DNA from: an uncultured Eubacteriales bacterium
GTDB taxonomy: Bacteria > Bacillota > Clostridia > Oscillospirales > Oscillospiraceae
Direction of reading: 5' to 3'
Length of the DNA stretch: 64,000 nt
Assembly (NCBI GenBank): GCA_900545585.1
Contig: UQZR01000003.1
Span: 62,001 to 126,000 of the forward strand
Position numbers and translations under genes: made by a program. The stretch's first letter is position 1. Each line of letters begins with the position of its first letter. This document shows positions 32,058 through 40,819 of the stretch, one piece after another. The notes beneath the pieces are model-generated. The model worked only from the letters and a program-made list of their open reading frames with translations, did not search any database and was not told the origin of the DNA.

Positions 32058-32534
32058 ATGCGCGGTGTGCGCCATCTTCTGGCTTTGGGCACCGCCGCCG
32101 TGTGCGGGGTGCTGCTGTATTGCCTGCGCCTGCGGTTCCCCAACCCGCTGACGGAGGCGCTGGGCCCCGCCAACGCCAGTCCCTGGGAGACGGGGAAGCT
32201 GGTGTTCTGGGCCATGCTGCCTGCGGCGGCGGTGCTGCGGCGGCTGGAGGGCAGCGGCGGCGCGGGGCTGTGCGCCGCCATCCTGCTGGGTGCGGGGCTG
32301 GGGCTGGCCCTTGCCGCCGCAGGGGCGGCCCCTGCCGCGGCGGCGCTGCTGGCGGCGGCCATGGCGCTGGGCGTCCACGCGCTGGCGCTGGGACGGCTGG
32401 GCGGCGACGCCCTGCCGTGGTACGGCGCGGTGATCCTGCTGGCGGTGGCGTATCTCCTGTTCAGCATCCTGCCGCCCACGGGACGGCTGTTCGCGGAGCA
32501 GGCCGGTGTGCCCGCCGCCTCTATCCCCTTTTGA
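32058..32534 (+). CDS. Small multi-pass membrane protein
   Basis: From the ATG at 32058, eight bases after TAGGAGG, the product is 158 residues, almost entirely Ala/Leu/Gly hydrophobic segments (about four helices) with few charged residues. No family is recognised; it could be a DUF6512-like or similar orphan membrane protein. It is alone between the polysaccharide promoter and a bidirectional terminator. Confidence 0.6.
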   Translation: MRGVRHLLALGTAAVCGVLLYCLRLRFPNPLTEALGPANASPWETGKLVFWAMLPAAAVLRRLEGSGGAGLCAAILLGAGLGLALAAAGAAPAAAALLAAAMALGVHALALGRLGGDALPWYGAVILLAVAYLLFSILPPTGRLFAEQAGVPAASIPF

Positions 32535-32547
32535 CGGCAATGCGGGC

Positions 32548-32586
32548 AAAAAAGGTCCCCTGCACTTCCGTGCAGGGGACCTTTTT
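32548..32586. terminator. Bidirectional terminator
   Basis: Stem AGGTCCCCTGCAC/GTGCAGGGGACCT with A6 and T5 flanks, between convergent genes. Confidence 0.9.
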
Positions 32587-32600
32587 GTGGGGATGCGGTA

Positions 32601-35600
32601 TCAGGGCATAGTGGCGCGGAGACCGTCGGTGTTGTAGGTACGGCTGAGGGTCTTGCCGTCGGCGGCCACGCCGCGGACGGTATAGGCGTAGGTGGTGCCG
32701 GACTTGCCGCTGGTGTCCTTATAGGTGGTGCCGCTGACGGAGGACGCCAGCAGCGTCCAGCCGGACGCGCCGTCCACCTTGCGGTAGACGTTGTAGGTCT
32801 TGGCGTCGGCCGCACTCTCCCACGTCAGCTGGATGCCGCCGGTAACGCGCCTGGCGCTGGTCAGCTTTACGTAGTCCGGCGTGGTGGAGGCCGCCGTCAC
32901 CTTGGCGGTGACGCCGGTGGAGGACATGGGCCCCAGCGTCTTGCCGTCGGCGGCCACGCCACGCACCTTATAGCCGTATTTCACGCCCTTCTTCACCGTG
33001 GTGTCCTTGTAGCTGGTACCCTTGACGGAGGAAGCCACCTGCGTCCAGCTGCTGCCGGCGTCCGCCGTGCGGTAGACGTTGTAGGTCACGGCGTTGGCCG
33101 CCGTGTCCCAACTCACGGTGATGCCGGCGGAGTCGGCCTTGGCCGAGCGCATCGCAGGGGCAGCGGGAGTGGGCACGGTGCCGTAGGTGATGGTCACCAC
33201 GGAGCTGTATGCCGAGGCGGTGCCGTTCGCCTTCAGGGCGCGGACCTTGTAGTAGTAGGTGGTGCCGTTGGCGAGGTAGGAGGTATTGGTATAGCCGGTG
33301 GCGGACTGGGTGGACATCAGGCTGTATGTGCCGTCCTTGCTGCGGGCGCGGTAGACCTCATATTTGGCGGCGTCCGTAACCTTGTCCCACTTCAGGGCGG
33401 GGCGGCCCTGACTGTCCTTGCGGCCGGTGACCAGCGGTGCGCCGAAGGGGGCCTTGTATGTCACGGAGACAGGGGTGCTGTACGGGCCGTAGCTGCCATC
33501 GGAGCCCAGAGCGCGGACCTTGTAATAGTAGGTGGTGCCGTTGGCGAGGTAGGAGGTATTGGTGTAGCTGGTGCCGGTGACGGTAGAATACTTGACGTAA
33601 TCACCGTTCAGGCTGCGGGCACGGTACACCTCGTACTTGGCCGCGCCGGTGACGGCGTTCCATTTCAGGGTCGGACGGCCCTGCGCGTCATTGCCGCCGG
33701 TGACAGATGGAGCCGTCAGCTTCAGGCGGCAGGTGACGGATACCACAGCGCTGTACGGACCGGCGTTACCATTGGCGTCCAGCGCGCGGACCTTGTAGTA
33801 GTACGTGGCGCCGCTGGTGAGGTAGGAGCTGTTGGTATAGGCGGTGCCGGTGGTAGTGCTGTATTTGGTGTAGGTGCCGTCCTTGCTGCGGGCGCGGTAC
33901 ACCTCGTACTTGGCCGCACCGGTGACGGCATTCCACTTCAGGGTCGGACGGCCCTGACTGTCATTGCCGCCGGTGACGGTGGGGGCGGGCAGAGTCTGCT
34001 TATAGGTCACGGACACGATGCTGCTCCACGCGCCTGCCGTGCCGTCGGATTTCAGGGCGCGCACCTTGTAGTAGTAGGTATTGCCGTTTTCGATGTAGCT
34101 GGTGTTGGTGTAACTGGTGCCGGTGACGGTAGAATACTTGATGTAGTCGCCGTTCTTGCTGCGGGCGCGGTAGACTTCGTACTTGGCCGCACCGGTGACG
34201 GCATTCCATTTCAGCGTGGGACGGCCCTGCGCGTCGTTGCCGCCGGTGACGGCGGGGGCGGACAGGGTCTGCTTGTAGGTGACGGCTACGATGCTGCTCC
34301 ACGCGCCTGCCGTGCCGTTGGCATCCAGAGCGCGCACCTTGTAGTAGTAGGTATTGCCGCTTTCGATATAGCTGGTGTTGGTGTAGGACGTGCCGGTGAC
34401 GGTAGAATACTTGATGTAATCGCCGTCCTTGCTGCGGGCGCGGTACACCTCGTATTTGGCCGCGCCGGAAACGGCGTTCCATTTCAGGGTCGGACGGCCC
34501 TGACTGTCATTGCCGCCGGTGACGGTGGGGGCGGGCAGAGTCTGCTTATAGGTCACGGACACGATGCTGCTCCACGCGCCCGCCGTGCCGTTGGCATCCA
34601 GAGCGCGCACCTTGTAGTAATAGGTGTTGCCGTTGGTGAGGTCGGAGGTATTGGTATAGCCGGTGGCGGACTGGGTGGACATCAGGCTGTATGTGCCGTC
34701 CTTGCTGCGGGCGCGGTAGACCTCATACTTGGCCGCGCCGGTGACGGCGTTCCATTTCAGGGTAGGACGGCCCTGCGCATCGTTGCCGCCGGTAACGGTG
34801 GGAGCGCTGCTCGCCTTGTAATCCGCGGCGGAGGTCCTGGATTGGTACTGGGTCCAGTAGGGGGTGTTCAGCTCGTCCGTCTCCGCCCGATGATCCCTGC
34901 TGAAGCTGGTGAGACCCTTCAGGAAGTACTCATATTTCTCGGGCTTAAGGCCCGCGTCCCAGGTGGCGTCCAGACAGTAGTACTTTTCGTCCTCCATGCG
35001 GACGATGTTCCAGGCGTGATCCTCCGTCTGGGTGCCGTTGTAGGCCTTGCCGGTGATGATACGGCAGTCGACGCCCGCGTCATTGGCCAGACGGTAGAAC
35101 AGGTTGGCATAGCCCTGGCACACAGCCTTCTTCTGGACGGCCGCGGCGTAGGCGGTGTACTGCAGCAGGTAGGTGGGGTCGTTCATGTGGCTGTAATCGT
35201 ATTTGACGTTGGCGGTGATCCAGTTGTAGATGGCCTGCACCTTCTGGTAGGTGGTCTTGCCGCTGAGGGACAGCTGGGGCAGGATGGTGTTCCGGATATA
35301 GTTGGTCAGCGCGGCCTCCTGCGCGGCGGTGGTGAACCAGATGGTGTCGAAGTACTCCGTGTAAGGGGTATATGTGAAGGTATACTGATAGCCCGAGGCG
35401 AGCGGCATCTTTTTCATTGCGCAGGACTTGCCCGTATGCTGCCAGCGCAGATAGTCGCCGGTGGTACCGCTGCCCTCCACGTGGTCCAGGGCAAGATCCC
35501 ACAGATCGGCAGCCAACGTGAGCATATCGTCTCGGGCGCTGCGCAGAGTAACGCTCATCACCTCGCTGCGGGACACCATCTGCTTGCGCAGATCGGCGGC

Positions 35601-35849
35601 AGCCTCCGCTTCTTTGGTGTAGACGGTGCCTGCCTTCTTCGGCTGGGTGATCTGCGCCGTCTGGACGGACAGGGTGCTCTGCCGCCGCGGAATGCCGATC
35701 TTGCCGGCATAGGCGGGGTTGACATACGACCCGATATAGGTAGTCTGCGCCGGCGCGGTGTCCGCCGCCAGCGCCTGGGCCGGCAGCAGCGTCAGCGACA
35801 GGACCAGCGCCAGCAGCAGCGCGGTCACGCTCTTTGTCACACGTTTCAT
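32601..35849 (-). CDS. Secreted transglutaminase-like protein with Fn3-type repeats
   Basis: From the ATG at 35849 (AGGAGACAC) the protein is 1082 residues. Residues 1-29 are a signal peptide (VTALLLALVLSLTLLPAQALA). At about 200-300 lies a transglutaminase-like domain with Cys244 (KKAVCQGYANLF), His278 (EDHAWN) and Asp294 (CLDATWD), an intact triad. From about 349, six near-identical 91-residue Fn3-like units (VTGGNDxQGRPxLKW ... YEVYRARS ... YYYKVRAL) are followed by two divergent ones to the C-terminus. No anchor motif is seen, so it is probably released or wall-associated by its repeats. Confidence 0.9.
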   Translation of the reverse strand: MKRVTKSVTALLLALVLSLTLLPAQALAADTAPAQTTYIGSYVNPAYAGKIGIPRRQSTLSVQTAQITQPKKAGTVYTKEAEAAADLRKQMVSRSEVMSVTLRSARDDMLTLAADLWDLALDHVEGSGTTGDYLRWQHTGKSCAMKKMPLASGYQYTFTYTPYTEYFDTIWFTTAAQEAALTNYIRNTILPQLSLSGKTTYQKVQAIYNWITANVKYDYSHMNDPTYLLQYTAYAAAVQKKAVCQGYANLFYRLANDAGVDCRIITGKAYNGTQTEDHAWNIVRMEDEKYYCLDATWDAGLKPEKYEYFLKGLTSFSRDHRAETDELNTPYWTQYQSRTSAADYKASSAPTVTGGNDAQGRPTLKWNAVTGAAKYEVYRARSKDGTYSLMSTQSATGYTNTSDLTNGNTYYYKVRALDANGTAGAWSSIVSVTYKQTLPAPTVTGGNDSQGRPTLKWNAVSGAAKYEVYRARSKDGDYIKYSTVTGTSYTNTSYIESGNTYYYKVRALDANGTAGAWSSIVAVTYKQTLSAPAVTGGNDAQGRPTLKWNAVTGAAKYEVYRARSKNGDYIKYSTVTGTSYTNTSYIENGNTYYYKVRALKSDGTAGAWSSIVSVTYKQTLPAPTVTGGNDSQGRPTLKWNAVTGAAKYEVYRARSKDGTYTKYSTTTGTAYTNSSYLTSGATYYYKVRALDANGNAGPYSAVVSVTCRLKLTAPSVTGGNDAQGRPTLKWNAVTGAAKYEVYRARSLNGDYVKYSTVTGTSYTNTSYLANGTTYYYKVRALGSDGSYGPYSTPVSVTYKAPFGAPLVTGRKDSQGRPALKWDKVTDAAKYEVYRARSKDGTYSLMSTQSATGYTNTSYLANGTTYYYKVRALKANGTASAYSSVVTITYGTVPTPAAPAMRSAKADSAGITVSWDTAANAVTYNVYRTADAGSSWTQVASSVKGTSYKDTTVKKGVKYGYKVRGVAADGKTLGPMSSTGVTAKVTAASTTPDYVKLTSARRVTGGIQLTWESAADAKTYNVYRKVDGASGWTLLASSVSGTTYKDTSGKSGTTYAYTVRGVAADGKTLSRTYNTDGLRATMP
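33168..34805 (-). repeat. Six tandem 273-bp Fn3-coding repeats
   Basis: Each unit codes 91 residues. Units are highly similar at the DNA level, with differences concentrated in short blocks, a pattern that fits recent duplication or gene conversion. Confidence 0.85.
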
Positions 35850-35975
35850 GTGTCTCCTCCTTTGCTCGTTCGCCTGTTTTACGGAGTCTCCCTCCATAGG
35901 AACCTATACTGAAAGTGTACCATGCGCGGGCGGAAAAGTACACCGCATTTTCGACATTTCTTCCGTATTGGGATG

Positions 35976-36010
35976 AAAAAAACGGACGCGGGACAGACCT
36001 CCCGCGTCCG
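35976..36010 (-). terminator. queH terminator
   Basis: Stem CGGACGCGGGA/TCCCGCGTCCG, followed on the minus strand by T7. Confidence 0.85.
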
Positions 36011-36016
36011 ATATGC

Positions 36017-36583
36017 TCACAGATGCTTCTCCGGCTCCTGCATGTCCCGGGCGATGGCCTTGGCGTAACGCTCCTCCTCGCTGAACACGCAGCCGCAGTA
36101 TTTCTGCATGTAAAAGCCCAGCTCACGGGCCTGCCGCTGGCCCTCCCGAAAGCCCGGCCGGAAATCCCGATAGAGGAAGGCCACGCCGTACTCCGCCGCC
36201 AGCTGCTCCGCCGTCTGCCGCAGCAGCTCGTGGTCCTGATAGGGGCTGACGAACAGGGTGCTGGTGAAGCTCTCGAATCCGTGATCCGCGGCGTACCGCG
36301 CCGTCTGCTCCAGCCGCAGGCGGTAGCACTTGCCGCAGCGGTGATCCAGATCCTCCGCCATCAGGCGGCAGAACTCCCGCAGGCCGTAATCCTCCTGCAC
36401 GATGAGCTCCATGCCGATGGCGGGAGCGTAGGTCATCAGTGTGTCGCGGCGGGCCTTGTACTCCTGATAGGGGTGGATGTTGGGGTTGAACCAGTAGGAC
36501 ACCGGCTCGATGCCCTCCGACCGCAGCTGCCGGATGCAGGACACGGAGCAGGGAGCGCAGCAGGTGTGCATCAGTGTTTTCAT
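36017..36583 (-). CDS. queH: Epoxyqueuosine reductase QueH
   Basis: The 188-residue protein has the QueH (DUF208) metal motif HTCCAPC (6-12) and DLDHRCGKCYRLRLE, plus STLFVSPYQDHE and a later CGCVFSEEERY. QueH reduces epoxyqueuosine to queuosine in tRNA, the last step of queuosine synthesis, in bacteria lacking the cobalamin-dependent QueG. Its start overlaps the stop of the F420-hydrogenase beta-like gene by four bases, hinting that the latter may supply electrons, but that is inference. Confidence 0.93.
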   Translation of the reverse strand: MKTLMHTCCAPCSVSCIRQLRSEGIEPVSYWFNPNIHPYQEYKARRDTLMTYAPAIGMELIVQEDYGLREFCRLMAEDLDHRCGKCYRLRLEQTARYAADHGFESFTSTLFVSPYQDHELLRQTAEQLAAEYGVAFLYRDFRPGFREGQRQARELGFYMQKYCGCVFSEEERYAKAIARDMQEPEKHL

Positions 36584-37746
36584 GACTTCTTCTCCTTGCC
36601 GCCGCGGTGCAGCAGCTCCCGCAGACGCTGTCCCACGCCCTCCCGATGCTGCACCGCCGAGAGATAGCGGGCGCGCACCTGCTGGAAGGGCAGCTGCTCC
36701 AGCGCGTCAAAGAACTTGCTGCGCTCCTCCGTCAGCGTGGGCGGCTGGCGCAGGGCCGCGTCGCAGGCCGCCGCCTCCTCCAGCGTCCGCGCCTGCCGGT
36801 GCAGGGGCAGGACATCGAATATCTGGGCGCCCTTGGCGGTGTTGATCAGCAGCAGGGACACGCCCTTCCGCTTCTCCTCCACCGGCAGGTCGCCGCCGGC
36901 GAAATTGGCCAGCGTCAGGTCGCCGGTGCGATCCGTACCGGCGTAGGGACAGTGGTAGCAGGCAGGCCGCAGGAACAGGCCGCGGGTCAGGCCGCGGCCC
37001 AGCTCCGACTTGGGAGCCGGTGCATCGTAGCGGCCGCCGCCCTCGAACAGGACGCGGAAGCGCCGCTCCTGATCGCCGCTGAGCTTGCCGCAGAACTCCA
37101 CCGCCACGGGGCGGTGCTGCTTGACGTAGGCCATGGAGCTCACCAGCCTGGCCCACACCCCGGGGCTGCACACGCCGCTGCACGCCACATCGCAGGTCAC
37201 AAGACGCTCCGGATGCTCCCCCAGATAGCGGTACAGGCCGTCCACCTGACATGGTGTGCCGGAAAACAGCACCTGGCGGCCCTGATCCAGATAGAGCCGC
37301 ACCTGCTGGTACGTCTCGCCGATGTCGCTCTGCACCGGCTTGGCGCCCCGCAGGCGAGGCAGCTCGTGGGCGTTTTTCACCGCCGTGTGGGCCACACGGA
37401 GCCGGTCGTCCAGCGCCGCGCCGAACACCACGCCGCCGCCCTCCAGCACGTACTCCGCCAGAGCAGAGAACACGCCGCCGGCGGTGGACGCCTGCCGCGC
37501 CGCGTCATCGCGGTTCCACACGGCGAACACCGCCGGTTCCGTGCGGGGCTCCCGCTGCTTCAGCACAGGGCAGATGTGGGTGCAGTGGCCGCACAGCACG
37601 CAGCCGTCCTCCACCTGGGGGTACAGGAACCCCTCCCTGTCCGGCACCATGCGGATGGCCCCCTTGGGACATCCGTTGCTGCACGCGCCGCACCCTGTGC
37701 AGCGATCCCGCGCCGCCAGCTGGGGCTTATTCACAGTCTCTGTCAC
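36580..37746 (-). CDS. Coenzyme F420 hydrogenase/dehydrogenase beta-like iron-sulfur protein
   Basis: The 388-residue protein starts with two 4Fe-4S ferredoxin motifs (Cys16-19-22-26 in CTGCGACSNGCP and Cys49-52-55-59 in CVLCGHCTHICP), then the FrhB N- and C-terminal domains with STAGGVFSALAEYVL, LFSGTPCQVDGLYRYL, GVCSPGVW and CYHCPYAGTDRTGDLTLANF. Such proteins in non-methanogens move electrons to a flavin; in surface-sugar loci some act on polysaccharides. Translational coupling to queH favours a redox role, uncertain. Confidence 0.88.
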   Translation of the reverse strand: MTETVNKPQLAARDRCTGCGACSNGCPKGAIRMVPDREGFLYPQVEDGCVLCGHCTHICPVLKQREPRTEPAVFAVWNRDDAARQASTAGGVFSALAEYVLEGGGVVFGAALDDRLRVAHTAVKNAHELPRLRGAKPVQSDIGETYQQVRLYLDQGRQVLFSGTPCQVDGLYRYLGEHPERLVTCDVACSGVCSPGVWARLVSSMAYVKQHRPVAVEFCGKLSGDQERRFRVLFEGGGRYDAPAPKSELGRGLTRGLFLRPACYHCPYAGTDRTGDLTLANFAGGDLPVEEKRKGVSLLLINTAKGAQIFDVLPLHRQARTLEEAAACDAALRQPPTLTEERSKFFDALEQLPFQQVRARYLSAVQHREGVGQRLRELLHRGGKEKKS

Positions 37747-37781
37747 GGCGATACGCCTCCCGATCTGTTTCTATTGGGAGT

Positions 37782-37810
37782 ATTGTATCACGACGCGGCG
37801 AAAAGCACAA
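37782..37810 (-). promoter_or_regulatory. Promoter of FrhB-like-queH operon
   Basis: Minus-strand -35 TTGTGC (37805-37810), 17-bp spacer, -10 TACAAT (37782-37787). Confidence 0.65.
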
Positions 37811-37910
37811 CCCCGCCGCGCCACTGTCCGTTTTTCGGGACACTTCCTCCTGTATGATGGCCACACTGGAACAAGGAAACGATATATTCCGATCGCAGGA
37901 GGTACACGCC

Positions 37911-38135
37911 ATGCACAAGTTTTTCGATTATCTGGAGCCGGATCTCCCCGTCAACGTTATCCGCGACCTGCTGGGTTACATCCGCCGGTTCGCCGCCCTG
38001 TTCAGCGGCGGCGTCCCCGTAGAGGGCGCTATGGACGGCGTGGGCTTCTGCGCCACGGAGCAGGACTCCGGCGCCGTCCGCGTCCACTGGGTGCAGGTGG
38101 GCCGCCAGCGCATCCCGCTGGACGCCACCGTGTAA
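37911..38135 (+). CDS. Small protein of unknown function
   Basis: The ATG at 37911 follows GCAGGAGGTACACGCC, an excellent site. The 74-residue product begins MHKFFDYLEPDLPVNVIRDLL, with a helical N-terminal half and a beta-type C-terminus (VRVHWVQVGRQRIPLD). No family is recognised. A terminator follows at once, so it is a monocistronic small gene between the FrhB-like and WYL genes. Confidence 0.65.
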   Translation: MHKFFDYLEPDLPVNVIRDLLGYIRRFAALFSGGVPVEGAMDGVGFCATEQDSGAVRVHWVQVGRQRIPLDATV

Positions 38136-38145
38136 AAATACAGGA

Positions 38146-38176
38146 AGTCCCGCATCTTGCGATGCGGGACTTTTTT
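38146..38176. terminator. Terminator after small gene and WYL gene
   Basis: Stem AGTCCCGCATC/GATGCGGGACT then T6; it overlaps the 3' end of the convergent WYL gene by a few bases. Confidence 0.88.
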
Positions 38177-39143
38177 ATTGGTAGCGGGCCAGCACGGCGG
38201 CGCAGTAGTCCCGAAACTCCTGCCGCACCGTGTCCGGCCCCGTGATCTCCGCCTGGGTCCCCAGCTGGAACAGCCAGCCGAAAAACGTGGGTCCTACCTC
38301 CACCTCCGCCGTGACGGCCACGCCGCTCTGCCCGTCGGGCCGCAGGTGGGCATCGGCGCCGAACCGGTCCATCACCACATTGATGAGCCCGCCGTCGAAG
38401 CGGAGGTGTACCGTCTCGGTGCGGCCATTGTACATGTCGAAGATGCGGCGAACGTAGCGGCCCAGATCGAAGCCCTCCGGCAGGGGGTCCCGGGGCGTGT
38501 CCGTCACCGTCAGGCCCTCCATGCGGTCTACCCGATAGTGGCGGTAGTCGCAGATGGCGGGGTCATAGGCCACCAGATAGTAGTGGCGGTCCACGCACAG
38601 GGCCACGGGGTCCGCCTCGTACAGCGCGCCGCCGCGGCGATAGGCCTTGCCGCCCGCCGCCGTCCAGTCGAAATAGCGGAACGTCACCTTTTTCCCGTCG
38701 TTGATGGCGGTGTTCAGGCCGTCCACGGCGTAGTACAGCTTTTCATTATGGGTGCGGACGCGGTCCATGACGTACACCTGCCGCCGCAGCTGGCGGGCGT
38801 TGGGACGGCTGGTGAGCTTTTCCAGCTTGCCGATGAGCTCCAGACTCTTGCCCCGGGTCAGGAACGGCGATGCCTGCACCACGTCGATGAGCAGCTTCAG
38901 CTCCGGCAGCTGGAAATCCCGCTCACCCAGGAAATACCCGAAGCTGCGGCCCTTGACGGACTGCACGTCCATACCGTACAGCCGCAGCAGCTCCAGATCG
39001 TCGTACAGGCTCTTGCGCTCGGCGCTGATGCCGCAGGATGCCAGATAGGCGATGATCTCCTGCATGGTCCCTGGATGCTGCTCATCGGTCTGCTCCCACA
39101 GGTACTGCGCCAGATACAGCAGCTTCAGCTTTTTGTTGGCCAT
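38175..39143 (-). CDS. WYL-domain transcriptional regulator
   Basis: The 322-residue protein has an N-terminal winged helix-turn-helix (KLKLLYLAQYLWEQTD ... YLASCGISAERKSLYDDLELL), a middle WYL domain with VTFRYFDW and HYYLVAYDP and YRVDRMEGL, and a WCX-like C-terminal part. WYL proteins bind nucleotide or nucleic-acid ligands and regulate stress or defence genes. It is divergent from the flippase gene with both promoters in the shared 140-bp gap, so it may control that surface operon. Confidence 0.9.
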   Translation of the reverse strand: MANKKLKLLYLAQYLWEQTDEQHPGTMQEIIAYLASCGISAERKSLYDDLELLRLYGMDVQSVKGRSFGYFLGERDFQLPELKLLIDVVQASPFLTRGKSLELIGKLEKLTSRPNARQLRRQVYVMDRVRTHNEKLYYAVDGLNTAINDGKKVTFRYFDWTAAGGKAYRRGGALYEADPVALCVDRHYYLVAYDPAICDYRHYRVDRMEGLTVTDTPRDPLPEGFDLGRYVRRIFDMYNGRTETVHLRFDGGLINVVMDRFGADAHLRPDGQSGVAVTAEVEVGPTFFGWLFQLGTQAEITGPDTVRQEFRDYCAAVLARYQ

Positions 39144-39172
39144 GTCTGCCCCTCCCGTCCTTTTTTGTCACA

Positions 39173-39201
39173 ATTATACCAGAAAACCTCCCGTATGGGA
39201 A
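39173..39201 (-). promoter_or_regulatory. Promoter of WYL regulator gene
   Basis: Minus-strand -10 TATAAT (39173-39178) preceded by TGG, 17-bp spacer, weak -35 TTCCCA. Confidence 0.6.
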
Positions 39202-39222
39202 CCATCTTTTTCCGGTTCCCGC

Positions 39223-39251
39223 TTTACACCGTCGGCGGGATGGGCTATAAT
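39223..39251 (+). promoter_or_regulatory. Promoter of flippase-ATP-grasp operon
   Basis: -35 TTTACA, 17-bp spacer, consensus -10 TATAAT. Confidence 0.78.
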
Positions 39252-39282
39252 GAAGTGTCATTCTGCGAAAGGAGGCGGTGCC

Positions 39283-40797
39283 TTGAAGGTGAACCAGATA
39301 CGGGCAGGTGCCGCGCTGTCCTACGTGTCAATGGCGCTGAGCACCATCATCTCGCTGGTATATACCCCCATTATGCTGGACCGGCTGGGGGACAGTGAGT
39401 TCGGCGTCTATCAGGCCGTCCTGCCCATCATCTCCTATCTGAATCTGCTGAGCTTCGGGCTGGGCAGCGCCTACGTCCGTTACTATTCCCGCTTCCGCGC
39501 CGCCGGCGACAAAAAGGGCTGCGCCAAGCTGAACGGCATGTTCCTCATCACCTATCTGGTGCTGGGCGCGGCGGTGCTGGCCATCGGCTTCGGGCTTTCC
39601 TACTGCGATGTCATCTTTGGTAAGAAGCTGACGGCGGAGGAGATCGCGCTGGCGGAGAAGCTGCTGCGCATCATGACGGTGAACGCCGCGCTGACGTTCC
39701 CCATCAGCGTGTTCGAGTCCCACGTCACCATCAACGAGCACTATCTGTTCCAGAAGATCGTGGCCATGGGCAAGCAGGTGCTGAACCCCCTCATCATGAT
39801 CCCCCTGCTCATCATCGGCTACCGCTCCGTGGCGCTGACGGTGGTATCCCTCATCTTCACCGTGCTCAGCGGCATCCTGAACATCGGCTACTGCCTGACG
39901 CGGCTCAAAATGCCGTTTTCCTTCCGGCGGTACGACTTCGGCCTGCTGCGGGAGATGTTCGGCTTCACGCTGTACGTCTTTCTGGGCATCGTGGTGGACA
40001 ATTTCAACTGGTCCATCGACCGGCTGCTGCTGACGTGGATACACGGCACCACCGCCGTCACCGTCTACACCATCGCCGCGCAGCTCAATACGTTCTACCT
40101 AGCCTTCGGCAACGCCATCTCCAACGTCATGACGCCCCGTGTCCACCGGCTGGTGGCGGAGGGGCAGCCCATGCGGACGCTGGATGCCCTGTTCACCCGC
40201 GTAGGGCGGCTGCAGTTCATCCTGCTGGGCGGCATCCTGCTGGGCTTCGTGGCCATCGGGCAGTCCTTTGTGGTGCTGTGGGGCGGCGATGAAAAGTTCG
40301 CCATCGACTACTGGACCACGCTGCTGCTGTTCTTCTCCTGCCTGTGGACCAACGTGCAGACTGTGGGCATCGAGATCCAGCGGGCCAAGAACATGCACAG
40401 GTTCCGCTCGCTGGTATATCTGGGGGTGGCGCTGGGCAACGCCGCCATCTCCGTCCCGCTGTGTATGAAATGGCAGGGGCTGGGCGCCGCCATCGGCACC
40501 GCCATTGCCACGCTTGCGGGCAACGTCATCCTGATGAACTGGTACTACTACCGCCGCATCGGGCTGAACATTCCCGCCTTCTGGCGGCACATCTTCCATC
40601 TGATACCGGCCATGCTGCTGCCCGCCGTGACGGCGGTGCTGCTGGCCGTGAAGGTCCATCCCACCACCTATTGGCAGCTGATCCCGCCGGGGCTCATCTT
40701 CGTGGCGGTCTACGCCGTGTGCATGTGGCTGTTCGGCCTGAACCGGTACGAGCGCAGTCTCATCACCGCGCCGCTGCGCCGTCTCAGCCGCCGCTGA
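39283..40797 (+). CDS. Wzx-type oligosaccharide flippase
   Basis: The TTG start at 39283 follows GAAAGGAGGCGG. The 504-residue protein has 12-14 transmembrane helices, starting with IRAGAALSYVSMALSTIISLVYTPIMLDRLG, the typical start of the polysaccharide transporter (MOP superfamily) group, and includes SFGLGSAYVRYYSRF. It would flip lipid-linked saccharide units across the membrane. With the sugar transferase, GT4 and ligase-like genes at 27-32 kb it completes the outline of a Wzx/Wzy-type pathway. Confidence 0.9.
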   Translation: MKVNQIRAGAALSYVSMALSTIISLVYTPIMLDRLGDSEFGVYQAVLPIISYLNLLSFGLGSAYVRYYSRFRAAGDKKGCAKLNGMFLITYLVLGAAVLAIGFGLSYCDVIFGKKLTAEEIALAEKLLRIMTVNAALTFPISVFESHVTINEHYLFQKIVAMGKQVLNPLIMIPLLIIGYRSVALTVVSLIFTVLSGILNIGYCLTRLKMPFSFRRYDFGLLREMFGFTLYVFLGIVVDNFNWSIDRLLLTWIHGTTAVTVYTIAAQLNTFYLAFGNAISNVMTPRVHRLVAEGQPMRTLDALFTRVGRLQFILLGGILLGFVAIGQSFVVLWGGDEKFAIDYWTTLLLFFSCLWTNVQTVGIEIQRAKNMHRFRSLVYLGVALGNAAISVPLCMKWQGLGAAIGTAIATLAGNVILMNWYYYRRIGLNIPAFWRHIFHLIPAMLLPAVTAVLLAVKVHPTTYWQLIPPGLIFVAVYAVCMWLFGLNRYERSLITAPLRRLSRR

Positions 40798-40819
40798 CCA
40801 TCGGAAAGGAGCGTTTTCC

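Noticed and set aside
33168..34805. Regular repeats that could suggest a CRISPR array
   Set aside because: The period is 273 bp and the repeats are coding Fn3-like domains; there are no short repeats with unique spacers and no cas genes in the window.
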